Of a DNA stretch of 64,000 nucleotides, positions 9,992 to 18,726 are shown piece by piece; position 1 is the first letter of the stretch; every line of letters begins with the position of its first letter. Made by a program: the position numbers and the translations under genes. The stretch covers positions 372,001 through 436,000 of the forward strand of contig CAVVAE010000004.1 of assembly GCA_963746185.1 (NCBI GenBank), given 5' to 3'. The DNA comes from CAVVAE01 sp963746185 (GTDB lineage: Bacteria > Actinomycetota > Actinomycetes > Propionibacteriales > Nocardioidaceae). The notes under the pieces are model-generated. The model saw only the letters and a program-made list of their open reading frames with translations, was not told the origin of the DNA and ran no database searches.

Positions 9992-10024
9992 CAGGTAACC
10001 TGAATATCAGGTGACCCTGATATT
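9992..10024. promoter_or_regulatory. MarR operator: two adjoining palindromes
   Basis: CAGGT-A-ACCTG occupies 9992-10002. Immediately beside it AATATCAGG (10003-10011) and CCTGATATT (10016-10024) form a perfect 9-bp inverted repeat with a 4-bp spacer. Both share the CAGG/CCTG core, so they look like two sites for the same dimer. They begin 14 bases upstream of the MarR start codon, and the divergent gene starts 75 bases away on the other side. Confidence 0.75.
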
Positions 10025-10098
10025 CTAGCCGTACGACGCCCGGTCAATGGGCCACTGCCAAGGATCGTCACGATCACGCCCATTCTAGGAGGCCGTCC

Positions 10099-10779
10099 AT
10101 GGTCACCCAGCAAGTGTCTGTTCGTTCCTCAACCGCGCAACGGACCCTCAGTCGTGTCACCGCCATGTGCGGGATCACCACACTCGTCCTGGTCCTCGGG
10201 ACTTCGCTCGCAAACAACTATCAGAGTGTGCCGTTCACCAGCGACTCCGCGGAGATCGTCACCTTCTTCCGATCGATCGACGACACGTTTGGCGCGGCGA
10301 GCTCCTTCCTCACGGGCGTGGGACTCATCGCCATGCTCTGGTTCACCCTCGGTCTGGCACTGCTGCTGCGTCCGTACGACGGGGAGCTCCCCTGGCGTTC
10401 TGCCTTCCTGGCGGGCGCGGGAGTTGTCAGTGTCGTGACCGGCCAGATCGCATCATGGGACGCGGCGGCGTTCCGATCGGACAGCATCGATCCACAAGTC
10501 GCACGCTATGCCTTCGACCTGGGGAACATCTCGTTCGCTAACGGCTGGGTCGCCACCGGAGCGGTTGCGATCTGCGCAGGGTTGATCATCCTCTCGGCGG
10601 CCGAGCTTCCACGCTGGCTCGGCTGGTGGGCAATCGTGGCCGGCGTCGGGCAGGTCCTCGCTCGAGCGGTCTGGACCAACGACCTCGCCTTCGTCCCGAT
10701 AACGCTGTTCTGGCTCTGGGCCGCGGTGGTGTGCGGACTGCTCTTCGCCGGACGCTTCGAGAGCCCCTCAGATCTCTAG
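10099..10779 (+). CDS. Multi-pass membrane protein of unknown function
   Basis: 226 residues with about six hydrophobic helices (roughly 22-42, 65-90, 98-118, 140-162, 167-187, 195-216). Residues 40-65 form a polar loop that starts NNYQSVPFTSDSAEI and would be extracytoplasmic if the N-terminus is inside. An AGGAGG ribosome site lies just upstream of the ATG. I do not recognise a named family; the layout resembles DUF4386-like proteins. It shares a promoter region and palindromic operator with the divergent MarR gene, so it is probably its main target and may take part in a membrane stress or efflux response (inference). Confidence 0.75.
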   Translation: MVTQQVSVRSSTAQRTLSRVTAMCGITTLVLVLGTSLANNYQSVPFTSDSAEIVTFFRSIDDTFGAASSFLTGVGLIAMLWFTLGLALLLRPYDGELPWRSAFLAGAGVVSVVTGQIASWDAAAFRSDSIDPQVARYAFDLGNISFANGWVATGAVAICAGLIILSAAELPRWLGWWAIVAGVGQVLARAVWTNDLAFVPITLFWLWAAVVCGLLFAGRFESPSDL

Positions 10780-10823
10780 GCGCGAGGACGGCGTACGGGG
10801 AATCGTCGTCCCGGAATTTGCGG

Positions 10824-12242
10824 TCAGGGAAGAACTGGCAAGGCGTCAGCATGCTCGGGCCGGGCAGGGCGTACCCGGAACGCGACCACGATCGAGGCGA
10901 GCATCACCAACGCAGAGAGCGCAAAGATCAGCACGAACAACAGCGTCGGGTCGAGCGTCTCCCGCCACAGCGCATACACAACGCCTGCTCCCCCGATGAC
11001 GAGCAGTCCCCCGAGAGAATCGCTCATCTGGATCGCGGCTGAGTTGGCGCCACGGTCCTGCACCGGGGAGAACTCGAAGAGCAACACCGCGTTACTGGCC
11101 ATCGAGAGTCCCATCCCCAAGCCACCGATCAGCAGACCCACACCTGCCGTCCACGCCGGAACGACGACGGCATCGGTGGTGATGGCGGACGCACCGGTGA
11201 TGATGACGCCGAACGTCGTGACGAACGCTCCCCTTCGGACGAGCTCCGTACGGGCCATCCGCAGGGTGGGTCGGCCCTGCCACCATGAGCCGGTGGACCA
11301 GCCGATCGCCGTACACGCCACTGCCAGCCCGGCCTGGGTCGGCGTCGCCCCACGGTGTTCGACGAGCATGAGCGGGACGTACGCCTGACAGCCGAAGAAG
11401 CCGCCCGCCGTCACGCCACGAAACGCGATGACCGACGGCAGCCCGCGGGCGAGCCGCAGCGTCCCCGGGGGGAACAGTCGGCGCGCAGCCATGACCACAA
11501 AGACCAACCCAACGACCAGAACCACGGCCGCAAACACCCAACGCGCCGCCTCGGCTTGTAGTCCGGCCCACTGCAGGAGCGCGGCACCGAGAGCCATCGC
11601 CGCAGCCAACCGGACGCGCCCGGGCCGCCGTACGGTCGACGGCTGCGAGGCCTTGATGCGCGGCAAGACCGCCATGAGTGGGATCGGAAGCATCGGGACG
11701 AGCGACAAGAACGCCCACCGCCATGAGACGTACTGCGTGAGTCCGCCGGCGATAAACGGCCCGATGACAGAAGGCACGACCCAGGCCGTCGCGATCAGCG
11801 ACATCACGCGTGGCCGGACGTCCTCGGGGTAGCACGCGGCGATGACGACATAGACCGCCACGATCGTGAAACCAGCGCCGACACCCTGCACCACCCGACC
11901 GGCGATCAGCATCGGCATCGACGTGCTCAAGCCAGAGATGAGCAGCCCCACGGCAAACGCGAATGCGCCGGCCGCCAGCGGCACTCTTGGCCCGATCCGG
12001 TCGCAGGCTTCACCGGCCACGCCGTTGGCGAACATCGCCGCCCCGAGGAAGCCCGTCAACGCCCAGGGGTAGAGCTCGATCCCGCCGAGGTCGCTCGCAG
12101 CTCTCGGCAGCGCAGTCGCGACAGCCATGAACTCAAACGCGATCCCCACGATCAGCGCGAAGATACCCAACGAAAGCGCACGGTACTGCGGAGAGATCGG
12201 CCCCGCTGTCCGTGGCGTCAGCGGGCGCGAAACGCCGACCAC
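10824..12242 (-). CDS. Major facilitator superfamily transporter
   Basis: About 472 residues with 12-14 predicted helices. The drug-efflux type motif GACDRIGPRVPL is present in modified form (GEACDRIGPRVPLAAGAFAF, loop 2-3), followed by RVVQGVGAGF, a motif-C-like segment of proton antiporters. The start is uncertain: a GTG at 12242 overlaps the end of the upstream protease by 25 bases, and a GTG at 12290 would overlap it more. The N-terminal stretch before helix 1 is polar and not conserved, so 12242 is preferred. Substrate unknown. Confidence 0.87.
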   Translation of the reverse strand: MVGVSRPLTPRTAGPISPQYRALSLGIFALIVGIAFEFMAVATALPRAASDLGGIELYPWALTGFLGAAMFANGVAGEACDRIGPRVPLAAGAFAFAVGLLISGLSTSMPMLIAGRVVQGVGAGFTIVAVYVVIAACYPEDVRPRVMSLIATAWVVPSVIGPFIAGGLTQYVSWRWAFLSLVPMLPIPLMAVLPRIKASQPSTVRRPGRVRLAAAMALGAALLQWAGLQAEAARWVFAAVVLVVGLVFVVMAARRLFPPGTLRLARGLPSVIAFRGVTAGGFFGCQAYVPLMLVEHRGATPTQAGLAVACTAIGWSTGSWWQGRPTLRMARTELVRRGAFVTTFGVIITGASAITTDAVVVPAWTAGVGLLIGGLGMGLSMASNAVLLFEFSPVQDRGANSAAIQMSDSLGGLLVIGGAGVVYALWRETLDPTLLFVLIFALSALVMLASIVVAFRVRPARPEHADALPVLP

Positions 12243-13066
12243 TGCTGGTGCATCCGCACGACCTGGCCAGCTGAGAACCGGTCCATGCACCGGTCGTAGG
12301 AGTAGTCCATGAAGTTGTGGACGGGATCACGTCCTCGTGCCTGGCAGGTGTTGCGCTTGACCGGACAGGTGTACGACGGTCGGGCCTCCGCCGGAGTATC
12401 TGCCACGTGGTCGCCGCCGTGGCCGCACCCGCCGGCAAACGTGTGCAGCAGCCCGAGCCAGTGCCCCGTCTCGTGAACGGCAGCGTCGCCCGAGCTGTAG
12501 TGGCCTCGCTGTCCTCCGGCCATCGTGGCGCCGCGGATCACCACACCGTCCATGAACGGTGCGTTGCGGTAGGTCCGTGGCTGGTTAGCCCAACCCAGCT
12601 TTTGAGACAGGTTGTCACCGATGTAGAGGTTGAGGGCGTTCGCGTTTCCCCGGTGCAGGGCCCGCTTGGCGTGCCGTTCGGCGACTGTTCCCTCGTCCAT
12701 GTGGTACCAGGTGGAGTTGGTGGTGCGGTCGATGTCGACCAGTCGGAAGTGGAACCGCGAGTGCGCAGCCGCCCGACTCTGACGACCCGCGTAGGCCTTG
12801 TTCATGATCGTGATCTGCCGGGTGACGCGGTGCCTTGTGACACCTCCGGCCGACTGGCCTTGCAGCACATGCACAAACACCCTGACGACTGTTCGCCGCG
12901 ACGCGGTCGCCATCGCCGTTCGCGATTGATGAACTTGGGCCTTCACCTGCGTACGGTCCGATGGAACACAGCCAGCCGTGGGCTCGAGCGGTCGGGTCGC
13001 GAGGGCTGGCGCTGTGCCGCCCAGCAGGAAGAGCAGCACCAAGGACGCGACTACCGTCGCTCGCAT
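12218..13066 (-). CDS. Secreted zinc metalloprotease, M43 (pappalysin-like) type
   Basis: 282 residues with a clear signal peptide (MRATVVASLVLLFLLGG...ALA, cleavage near residue 24). The catalytic motif HETGHWLGLLH (HExxHxxGxxH) identifies a metzincin. The following CGHGGDHVADTPAEARPSYTC and MDYSYDRCMDRFS (Met-turn) fit the M43 cytophagalysin/pappalysin group. Several Cys residues after the motif probably form disulfides. The length is typical of bacterial secreted members. It would degrade extracellular proteins. Its stop overlaps the likely start of the downstream MFS gene. Confidence 0.88.
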   Translation of the reverse strand: MRATVVASLVLLFLLGGTAPALATRPLEPTAGCVPSDRTQVKAQVHQSRTAMATASRRTVVRVFVHVLQGQSAGGVTRHRVTRQITIMNKAYAGRQSRAAAHSRFHFRLVDIDRTTNSTWYHMDEGTVAERHAKRALHRGNANALNLYIGDNLSQKLGWANQPRTYRNAPFMDGVVIRGATMAGGQRGHYSSGDAAVHETGHWLGLLHTFAGGCGHGGDHVADTPAEARPSYTCPVKRNTCQARGRDPVHNFMDYSYDRCMDRFSAGQVVRMHQQWSAFRAR

Positions 13067-13093
13067 GCTGGCTCCCTCGTTCGTATGGTGCGC

Positions 13094-13381
13094 TTACGCC
13101 GTCCCGCCGCCGTCGCCGTCGTCGCCTCCGCCGTCGCCGCCCTTCGAGAGCGATTCCCAGATCTCTTTGCAAGAAGGACAGACGGGATATTTCTTGGGAT
13201 CACGGCTCGGAACCCACACTTTGCCACACAGCGCCACGATGGGAGTTCCCATCACCATGGCTTCGGTGAGCTTGTCCTTGCGGGCGTAGTGGCTGAACCG
13301 GTCGTGATCGCCCTCGTCGTACGCTTCCTCAGTCCGACGATCCTCGATCGTCTCCGCTCCCGGAGTCAGCTGCGTACTCAC
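13094..13381 (-). CDS. DUF3039 family protein
   Basis: 95 residues. The core reads DHDRFSHYARKDKLTEA, then VMGTPIVALCGKVWVPSRDP and YPVCPSCKEIWE. The Cys residues (C..CPSC) resemble a small zinc-binding site. This is the DUF3039 family found almost only in actinobacteria, without known function. The last 20 residues are Gly/Asp repeats, encoded by a GCC/GTC-rich low-complexity tract at 13094-13150. It is divergent from the GH114-like gene. Confidence 0.85.
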   Translation of the reverse strand: MSTQLTPGAETIEDRRTEEAYDEGDHDRFSHYARKDKLTEAMVMGTPIVALCGKVWVPSRDPKKYPVCPSCKEIWESLSKGGDGGGDDGDGGGTA

Positions 13382-13430
13382 GGGGTCAGTTTACGGCGTT
13401 GCGTCCCGTGACCGCGTGCCCCAGGGAACA

Positions 13431-14252
13431 ATGGAGCGGATGGACATCCTGGGAGCGGCCGTCGCCGCCGTACTGAGCCTGAACATCTTCGCGGCGAGCC
13501 CGGATGTCGCGGTGGTGTCGACACCTCAGACCCCGCCGGTGAACGCCAAGGCCGACTATCAGCTCGGCGGCGCCTACGCGCTGCCGCATGGAGTGCACGT
13601 CGTCTCCCGCGACCGCACCGAGCCGCCCGCCGATGGGGCCTACTCCATCTGCTACGTCAATGGGTTCCAGACGCAACCAGGTCAGTTGCGGTGGTGGCAG
13701 CATCACCACTCGAGATTGCTCCTCCGCGACCACGGTGAGCTGGTCCGCGACCCGGGGTGGCGCGGTGAAGTTCTCCTCGATACGTCGACCCAGAGCAAAC
13801 GCCAGGGCATCGCTCGCGTCGTGAACCGGTGGACTCGCGGCTGCGCGCACGACGGGTTCGCCGCCGTCGAACCGGACAACCTCGACTCGTTCACGCGATC
13901 GCGCCACCTGCTGACTCGGTCAGACAACCTGGCGCTGGCCAAGAAGCTGGCGGTCGGGGCTCACCGAGCCGGGCTCGCCATTGCGCAGAAGAACCTCGCC
14001 GGGCTCACCCGGTCGGCGCGTCGTCATATTGGTTTCGACTTCGCCGTGGCTGAGGAGTGCGCGGTCTGGTCGGAGTGCGCCTCTTACAAACGGGCTTACG
14101 GTCGCCACGTCATCGAGATCGAGTACACCGACAGCGGCCGTGCTGCGTTCCGACGCGCATGTCGCCAGCACGGTGACACCTGGTCGGTGATCCTGCGCGA
14201 TCGCATGTTGCGCACACCGTCGAGCTCGCGATACAGGTACGCCGCCTGCTGA
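13431..14252 (+). CDS. GH114-like endo-alpha-1,4-polygalactosaminidase family protein, secreted
   Basis: About 273 residues. A short hydrophobic N-terminus (ILGAAVAAVLSLNIFAASP) looks like a signal peptide. The barrel shows ICYVNGFQTQPGQ, the GCAHDGFAAVEPDNLDSF motif (GH114 proteins carry K.xGxDGVxxDxxD here), and later GLAIAQKNL and FDFAVAEECAVWSEC. Members cleave galactosamine polymers of biofilms and capsules, or act on unknown polysaccharides. Start: ATG at 13431 after CAGGGA; an ATG at 13440 is also possible. The catalytic acid in VEPDN is plausible but not proven. Confidence 0.78.
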   Translation: MERMDILGAAVAAVLSLNIFAASPDVAVVSTPQTPPVNAKADYQLGGAYALPHGVHVVSRDRTEPPADGAYSICYVNGFQTQPGQLRWWQHHHSRLLLRDHGELVRDPGWRGEVLLDTSTQSKRQGIARVVNRWTRGCAHDGFAAVEPDNLDSFTRSRHLLTRSDNLALAKKLAVGAHRAGLAIAQKNLAGLTRSARRHIGFDFAVAEECAVWSECASYKRAYGRHVIEIEYTDSGRAAFRRACRQHGDTWSVILRDRMLRTPSSSRYRYAAC

Positions 14253-14278
14253 CGACGCGATGACCCGCGAGCCGTCGA

Positions 14279-14830
14279 CTAGTTCATGTTCGGGTCGTCA
14301 GGGAATGTCGCGACATAGGCAAGCTCGCCCGGCTGTCGTCGCAGCACGGACCTCCAAAGACCTTCGGGTTCGGGGTGCAGCAGGTCTCCCGGCATCGCGT
14401 TGACGACATACCAGGAGCCTTCGAGGATCTCCTCCTCGAGCTGGCCGTCGCCCCAACCGGCGTACCCGGAGAAGACACGCAGACCCATCAGATCGGGGAG
14501 GATGGTCCCGGGTTCGGCGTCGAGGTCGACGAGGCCGTAGTCGTTCGAGAGCCGCTTGTACCCGAGTTCTGGGCCGTCACCGATGGACACCGCCACGGCG
14601 AGCGCTGAGTCGGGCGCGACAGGGCCACCGGAGAACAACAGGGACGGCGCCGTCACGACGTCAGACCAACTCGGCAGCACCGCCCGAAGCGGAAGCTCAG
14701 ACGGCCGGTTGATCACCACTCCGAGAGCGCCATCGCCGTCGTGGTCGAGCAGCAAGATGACCGTCCGCGCAAAGTTCGGGTCGATCAGCTTGGGGGTGGC
14801 GAGCAAGAGCTGGCCACTGTGGAAGACCAT
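14279..14830 (-). CDS. YqgE/AlgH family protein
   Basis: 183 residues. It matches the family from end to end: GQLLLATPKLIDPNFARTVI at the start, DGALGVVINRPSELPL, LLFSGGPVAPDSAL, LRVFSGYAGWGDGQLEEEI and GSWYVVNAMPGDLL. The function is unsettled: AlgH was first tied to alginate control in Pseudomonas, and the fold has been linked to redox or protein-quality roles. Its ATG lies 1 base after the stop of the upstream malic enzyme on the same strand, so the two are probably one transcript. Confidence 0.93.
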   Translation of the reverse strand: MVFHSGQLLLATPKLIDPNFARTVILLLDHDGDGALGVVINRPSELPLRAVLPSWSDVVTAPSLLFSGGPVAPDSALAVAVSIGDGPELGYKRLSNDYGLVDLDAEPGTILPDLMGLRVFSGYAGWGDGQLEEEILEGSWYVVNAMPGDLLHPEPEGLWRSVLRRQPGELAYVATFPDDPNMN

Positions 14831-14831
14831 G

Positions 14832-16235
14832 TCAGCTCCCGGCCGCGACCGATGCTTGTGCTGCGTCCTTGACTGCCGATGCGACTCGCTTGTGCACCTC
14901 TTCGTGGAACACGCTCGGGATGACGTAGTTCGTGTTCAGCTCATTGTCGGTGACAGTGGAGGCGATCGCATGGGCAGCCGCCACGAGCAGCGAGTCCTCA
15001 ATCGTGTGGGCGGAAGCGTCAAGCAGTCCCCGGAATACGCCGGGGAACGCGAGGACGTTGTTGATCTGGTTCGGATAGTCCGAGCGACCCGTCGCGACGA
15101 CAGCGGCATGGCGGCGAGCCTCGCCGGGGTCGACCTCAGGGTCGGGGTTCGCCAGGGCGAAGACGATCGAGCGATCGCCCATCGCGGCAATGTCGTCGCC
15201 GTCGAGGATGTCGGGCGCTGACACACCGATGAAGACGTCAGCTCCGCGCAGCGCGTCCTTGAGTGTGCCTTCAAAAGACGCCGCATTCGTATTCTCCGCG
15301 ATCCACTTGAGCGACGGCGTCAGGTCGCCGCGGTTGCGATGTATGACGCCATCGACATCCGCGACAACGACATGGCGAGCGCCTGCCTCGATCAGCAGCC
15401 GCACGATGGCGGAGCCTGCTGCACCCGCACCGGACATCACGATCTGCACGTCCGCGAGGCTCTTCTCGACGACGCGCAGCGCGTTCGTCAAGGCCGCGAG
15501 GACGACGATCGCCGTACCGTGCTGGTCGTCATGGAACACCGGGATGTCGAGCAGTTCACGAAGCCGCGCCTCCACCTCGAAGCATCGCGGCGCCGAGATG
15601 TCCTCCAGGTTGATACCTGCGAACACGGGAGCGATGACCTGGACCGTACGCACGATCTCGTCGACGTCTTGGGTGTCGAGGCACAAGGGCCAGGCGTCGA
15701 TTCCCGCGAACCGCTTGAAGAGGGCGGCCTTGCCCTCCATCACCGGAAGGGCGGCGGCCGGCCCAAGGTTGCCAAGACCAAGCACGGCTGACCCATCGGT
15801 GACGACCGCGACCGCGTTGCGCTTCACCGTCAGCCGGCGGGCGTCTTCGGGGTTGCGGGCGATCGCGAGGCAGACGCGAGCGACACCTGGGGTGTAGACC
15901 ATCGATAGGTCGTCCCGGTTGCGGATCGGGTGTTTGGACGCCATCTCGATCGTCCCGCCGAGGTGCATGAGGAAGGTGCGGTCGGAGACCTTGTGCACGT
16001 CAACGCCGTCGATACCCCGGAGCGCTTCAACGATCTCGTCGGCGTGGTCAGTGTCGCGGGCGGCGCACGTCACGTCGATCTGCAACTTGTCGACGCCCGA
16101 TGCCGTCACGTCGAGAGCAGTGACGTGACCGCCCGTGCCCTCGACCACGTTGGTCAGCTGGCTGACCGCGGTGCCTCCCGCCGGCACGACCAGGCGAACG
16201 GTGATGGAGTACGACACGGAAGGCGTGGCAGGCAT
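14832..16235 (-). CDS. NAD(P)-dependent malic enzyme with N-terminal ACT domain
   Basis: 467 residues. Residues about 8-85 form an ACT domain (YSITVRLVVPAGGTAVSQLT...), a small-molecule sensor. The catalytic part has KHPIRNRDDLSMVYTPGVARVC, the substrate and metal region INLEDISAPRCFEVE and FHDDQHGTA, and the dinucleotide fold VMSGAGAAGSAIVRLLI. It decarboxylates malate to pyruvate, feeding NAD(P)H and anaplerosis. The ACT domain suggests allosteric control by an amino acid. The frame stays open further upstream without family similarity, so the ATG at 16235 (MPATPSVSY) is chosen. Confidence 0.93.
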   Translation of the reverse strand: MPATPSVSYSITVRLVVPAGGTAVSQLTNVVEGTGGHVTALDVTASGVDKLQIDVTCAARDTDHADEIVEALRGIDGVDVHKVSDRTFLMHLGGTIEMASKHPIRNRDDLSMVYTPGVARVCLAIARNPEDARRLTVKRNAVAVVTDGSAVLGLGNLGPAAALPVMEGKAALFKRFAGIDAWPLCLDTQDVDEIVRTVQVIAPVFAGINLEDISAPRCFEVEARLRELLDIPVFHDDQHGTAIVVLAALTNALRVVEKSLADVQIVMSGAGAAGSAIVRLLIEAGARHVVVADVDGVIHRNRGDLTPSLKWIAENTNAASFEGTLKDALRGADVFIGVSAPDILDGDDIAAMGDRSIVFALANPDPEVDPGEARRHAAVVATGRSDYPNQINNVLAFPGVFRGLLDASAHTIEDSLLVAAAHAIASTVTDNELNTNYVIPSVFHEEVHKRVASAVKDAAQASVAAGS

Positions 16236-16294
16236 GGACCCATCATGGCAAAGAAACCGACAACGTCCGTCCGGCCGTCGCGACGAGTTGCGGC

Positions 16295-16756
16295 CTAGGC
16301 GGCACCTCGCATCGACGTCTCCACGGTGATGCCACGCGCTCGCTCCTCGATCGCCCGGCCGATCTTGAACGCTGCTGGGTCTTCGAGACCGGCCAAGCCG
16401 GCCGCTGTGGCGAGCAGAACATGGTCCTTTCGGCGGGCCGACGTGATGGCCGGATGTTCGATGTTCGCGTCGAGAATCGCGCGCACGCCGGGCAAGTCTG
16501 CCGCGGCGTAGCGCCAAGCGTGGACGACAGCCTGCTCGAGGTCCATCGGCTGGTCCGCCAGGACGGTGTCGATCGAGCCGGACAGCCGCGTGTGCCAGCG
16601 CATCTGCAGCGCGCGCAGCACGTGGTCAGTGGTGCCGAAGATGCTCGCAGCATGGGAAATTTCCTCCCAGGGCAGCAGCCCGTCTCGGCGGCGGTCAGCC
16701 AGCTCGATCACGATGCGCAGCGCCTCGTCACGACGGTGGTGGTCAACCCAAGTCAT
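16295..16756 (-). CDS. Conserved hypothetical protein next to TetR operators
   Basis: About 153 residues, soluble, mostly helical, with no recognised domain. Visible features: WVDHHRRDEALRIVIELADR at the N-terminus, HAWRYAAADLPGVRAILDAN in the middle, and a basic patch SARRKDHVLLATAAGLAGLED. The ATG at 16756 has AGGAG 6 bases upstream. The start lies 17 bases from a CATAC-type palindrome that recurs before the divergent TetR gene, so it is a likely repression target. No function is proposed. Confidence 0.7.
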   Translation of the reverse strand: MTWVDHHRRDEALRIVIELADRRRDGLLPWEEISHAASIFGTTDHVLRALQMRWHTRLSGSIDTVLADQPMDLEQAVVHAWRYAAADLPGVRAILDANIEHPAITSARRKDHVLLATAAGLAGLEDPAAFKIGRAIEERARGITVETSMRGAA

Positions 16757-16772
16757 CGGGTCTCCTCTCATA

Positions 16773-16846
16773 CATACCGTTGGTACGTACTCTCAGTATG
16801 TCGCGGCCAGCGAGCGCACACAAGCCCGTCGCATACTTTTGGTATG
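16773..16846. promoter_or_regulatory. Pair of TetR-type operators
   Basis: Two copies of the same palindrome: CATAC-N5-GTACG at 16773-16787 and the perfect CATAC-N5-GTATG at 16832-16846, with cores CCGTTGG and CTTTTGG. They lie 59 bases apart in the 143-base divergent space between the hypothetical gene (minus) and the TetR gene (plus), so one copy is near each promoter. Confidence 0.7.
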
Positions 16847-16899
16847 TGAACCCCGTCACCGCCGAGCGAACGGCCGCTCTACGCCTATGCTTAGTGGTT

Positions 16900-17577
16900 A
16901 TGACCCCTCCGGCGAAGGTGATCCGCGCGGCCACCCGAGCCACGAAGCGGCGTCAGGACTTCTCTTCATCCACCCGGCGCGCTCTAGTCGAAAGGGCCGC
17001 GGAACTCTTCACGGAGCGCGGCTACGCCGGGACATCACTCGATGAGGTGGTCGCCGCCGCGCGGGTCACCAAAGGGGCGCTCTACCACCACTATTCCGGC
17101 AAGCAGGCGCTTTTCGAGGCCGTCTTCGAGGCGACCGAAGATGCCGCGGTCAAACAGATCAATCACGAGATGCGCAAGGTCGAGGACCCGTGGGAGCGCG
17201 CCACCGTTGGCGTACGCGCGTTCATGGCGGTCTGTCAGCAGCCGCGTTTCCGCCGCATCGTGATGCAAGAGGGACCGGTCGCTCTGGGCTTCGACCGGTT
17301 CCGCGAGGCTGACGAGCGGAACACCTACGGGTTGGTCCGCGACATCGTGCAGAAGGTGCTGAAGTCGTACGACGTACCGCCAAGCATCGTCGAAACGTTC
17401 ACGAGGGTCTTCTACGGCGCGATGACATCGGCGGGGATGTCCGTCGCCTCAGCTGAAGACCCCGAGTCAGCCGGCCGCGAGGTCGAAACCGTGATCGGTA
17501 TCGTCCTCGCCGGCCTGCGCCAACTCGCGGAATCCGACGTCAACCTGCTCGACTCGTCGGCTACTTCGAGAGCTTAA
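16900..17577 (+). CDS. TetR-family transcriptional regulator
   Basis: About 225 residues. The N-terminal HTH reads RRALVERAAELFTERGYAG, TSLDEVVAAARVTKGALYHH, YYSGKQALFEAVFE (helices 1-4 of TetR). The C-terminal ligand domain has AVCQQPRFRRIVMQEGPVAL and GFDRFREAD. It is a likely local repressor of itself and the divergent hypothetical gene, given the two palindromes between them. The start is uncertain: ATG at 16900 has a TATGCT -10-like box 8 bases before it and no ribosome site, which suggests a leaderless message; a GTG at 16846 is also open. The 3' end overlaps the convergent DUF3048 gene by 17 bases. Confidence 0.88.
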   Translation: MTPPAKVIRAATRATKRRQDFSSSTRRALVERAAELFTERGYAGTSLDEVVAAARVTKGALYHHYSGKQALFEAVFEATEDAAVKQINHEMRKVEDPWERATVGVRAFMAVCQQPRFRRIVMQEGPVALGFDRFREADERNTYGLVRDIVQKVLKSYDVPPSIVETFTRVFYGAMTSAGMSVASAEDPESAGREVETVIGIVLAGLRQLAESDVNLLDSSATSRA

Positions 17578-18574
17578 CGTCGCCGTCTCTAGGCACCAGC
17601 TCGATCCAGGTGTGCCCTGCGGGAACGCTGAGCTCCTTGCCGCTCTTGGTCTCCAGCGACAACGGGCTCTCCGGAGCCTTCTTGCTCCATCTGCACACAA
17701 TGGCCTTGTCCCCATGGACGAGGACGCCCGCACCCTTGCCCACGAAGAAGGTCTCGGGAACGGGGTTGCCTGCTCCGTCGACGTAGCCGGCGTCGCCGAC
17801 CTTCACCCGAAGCAGCAAGACGTTGTCGGCCACGAAATCCTTGCCTGGCACGGAATAGGACCCAGGCCGGGTCCAGCCTTCGTCGGTGTACTTCCAGTCA
17901 GTGGTGTGTCCGCCGGAGAACTGCGCCGTGATGGACTTGACGTCGACGTCGCCAGAGAAGTCCTTCTCGTCACCGAACTTCATGTAGGCGTCGGTCGGGG
18001 GGTGGAAGTTGCCGGGATCGTCGGCCAGCTCCGTCAGCTTCATGAAGAGGTTGTACGGCGCCGAGCGCCCGTCATTGCGGTAGAAGCCCGTTTCGCCCTC
18101 TGTCCGGGTGGCGATGTGAGCTTGCGAAATTCTGTTCACCGTGGGGCGGGCACCACCGGACGCGACCACCGTTGCGGACACCGGCTTCACAATGCCGATG
18201 TCAGTGGCCCGCAGCGAGCGCACCGGGCCGACGTCGTCAGGGACCTTCTCGTAGTAGAAGACCGCGAGCCGCGTCAGGCCGCCTTCGACGAGCTCTTCCA
18301 CGATCATGTCGGCCGACCCGAGCCCCACCTGAGGGGCCGAACTGGACGTGTTGTCCATCTTGACCACGTAGACAGGGTGGTCCGGCAGGTCGCCGTCGAG
18401 CTTCTCCCCGGTCAGCGGCCACTCACCGTTGAGCGTGAGCGCGCCGGCCGTATTGACGGAATCGGTCGGCTCGTCTGAGCTCTCCTTCTTGTCGTCGCCG
18501 CCACAGGCGGCGACGACAAGAGACAGCGCCACTAGCAGGCTGGAGGCGGCCAGAGTGCGACGGTGTGCAGACAT
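17561..18574 (-). CDS. DUF3048 domain lipoprotein
   Basis: 337 residues. The N-terminus is a lipoprotein signal with lipobox VVAACGG (Cys near residue 24), followed by a DDKKESSDEP linker. The body shows the DUF3048 N-terminal domain (HPVYVVKMDNTSSSAPQVGL, DMIVEELVEGGLTRLAVFY) and the C-terminal domain near GPGSYSV...VHGDKAIVCRWSKK. Family members are cell-surface proteins (YerB type) of unknown function; one Bacillus member associates with a translocase or membrane helicase. The last 17 bases overlap the convergent TetR gene. Confidence 0.88.
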   Translation of the reverse strand: MSAHRRTLAASSLLVALSLVVAACGGDDKKESSDEPTDSVNTAGALTLNGEWPLTGEKLDGDLPDHPVYVVKMDNTSSSAPQVGLGSADMIVEELVEGGLTRLAVFYYEKVPDDVGPVRSLRATDIGIVKPVSATVVASGGARPTVNRISQAHIATRTEGETGFYRNDGRSAPYNLFMKLTELADDPGNFHPPTDAYMKFGDEKDFSGDVDVKSITAQFSGGHTTDWKYTDEGWTRPGSYSVPGKDFVADNVLLLRVKVGDAGYVDGAGNPVPETFFVGKGAGVLVHGDKAIVCRWSKKAPESPLSLETKSGKELSVPAGHTWIELVPRDGDVKLSK

Positions 18575-18726
18575 ACGGGAATTCCTCAATAGTCGACCAA
18601 GTTGCATGGCATAAGTGTGACGCAGGGGCACCCCGATTCTGCGGACGACCCTGCGTTCGGGGCGTGTCATGGTCTGGCCACTACCTGTGCGGTCCACATC
18701 AGGCGGGCCAGGCCGAGCCCTGCTGG

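Noticed and set aside
16245..16298. 17-residue basic ORF (MAKKPTTSVRPSRRVAA)
   Set aside because: No ribosome site, overlaps the end of the neighbouring gene, and no known family; coding cannot be supported.
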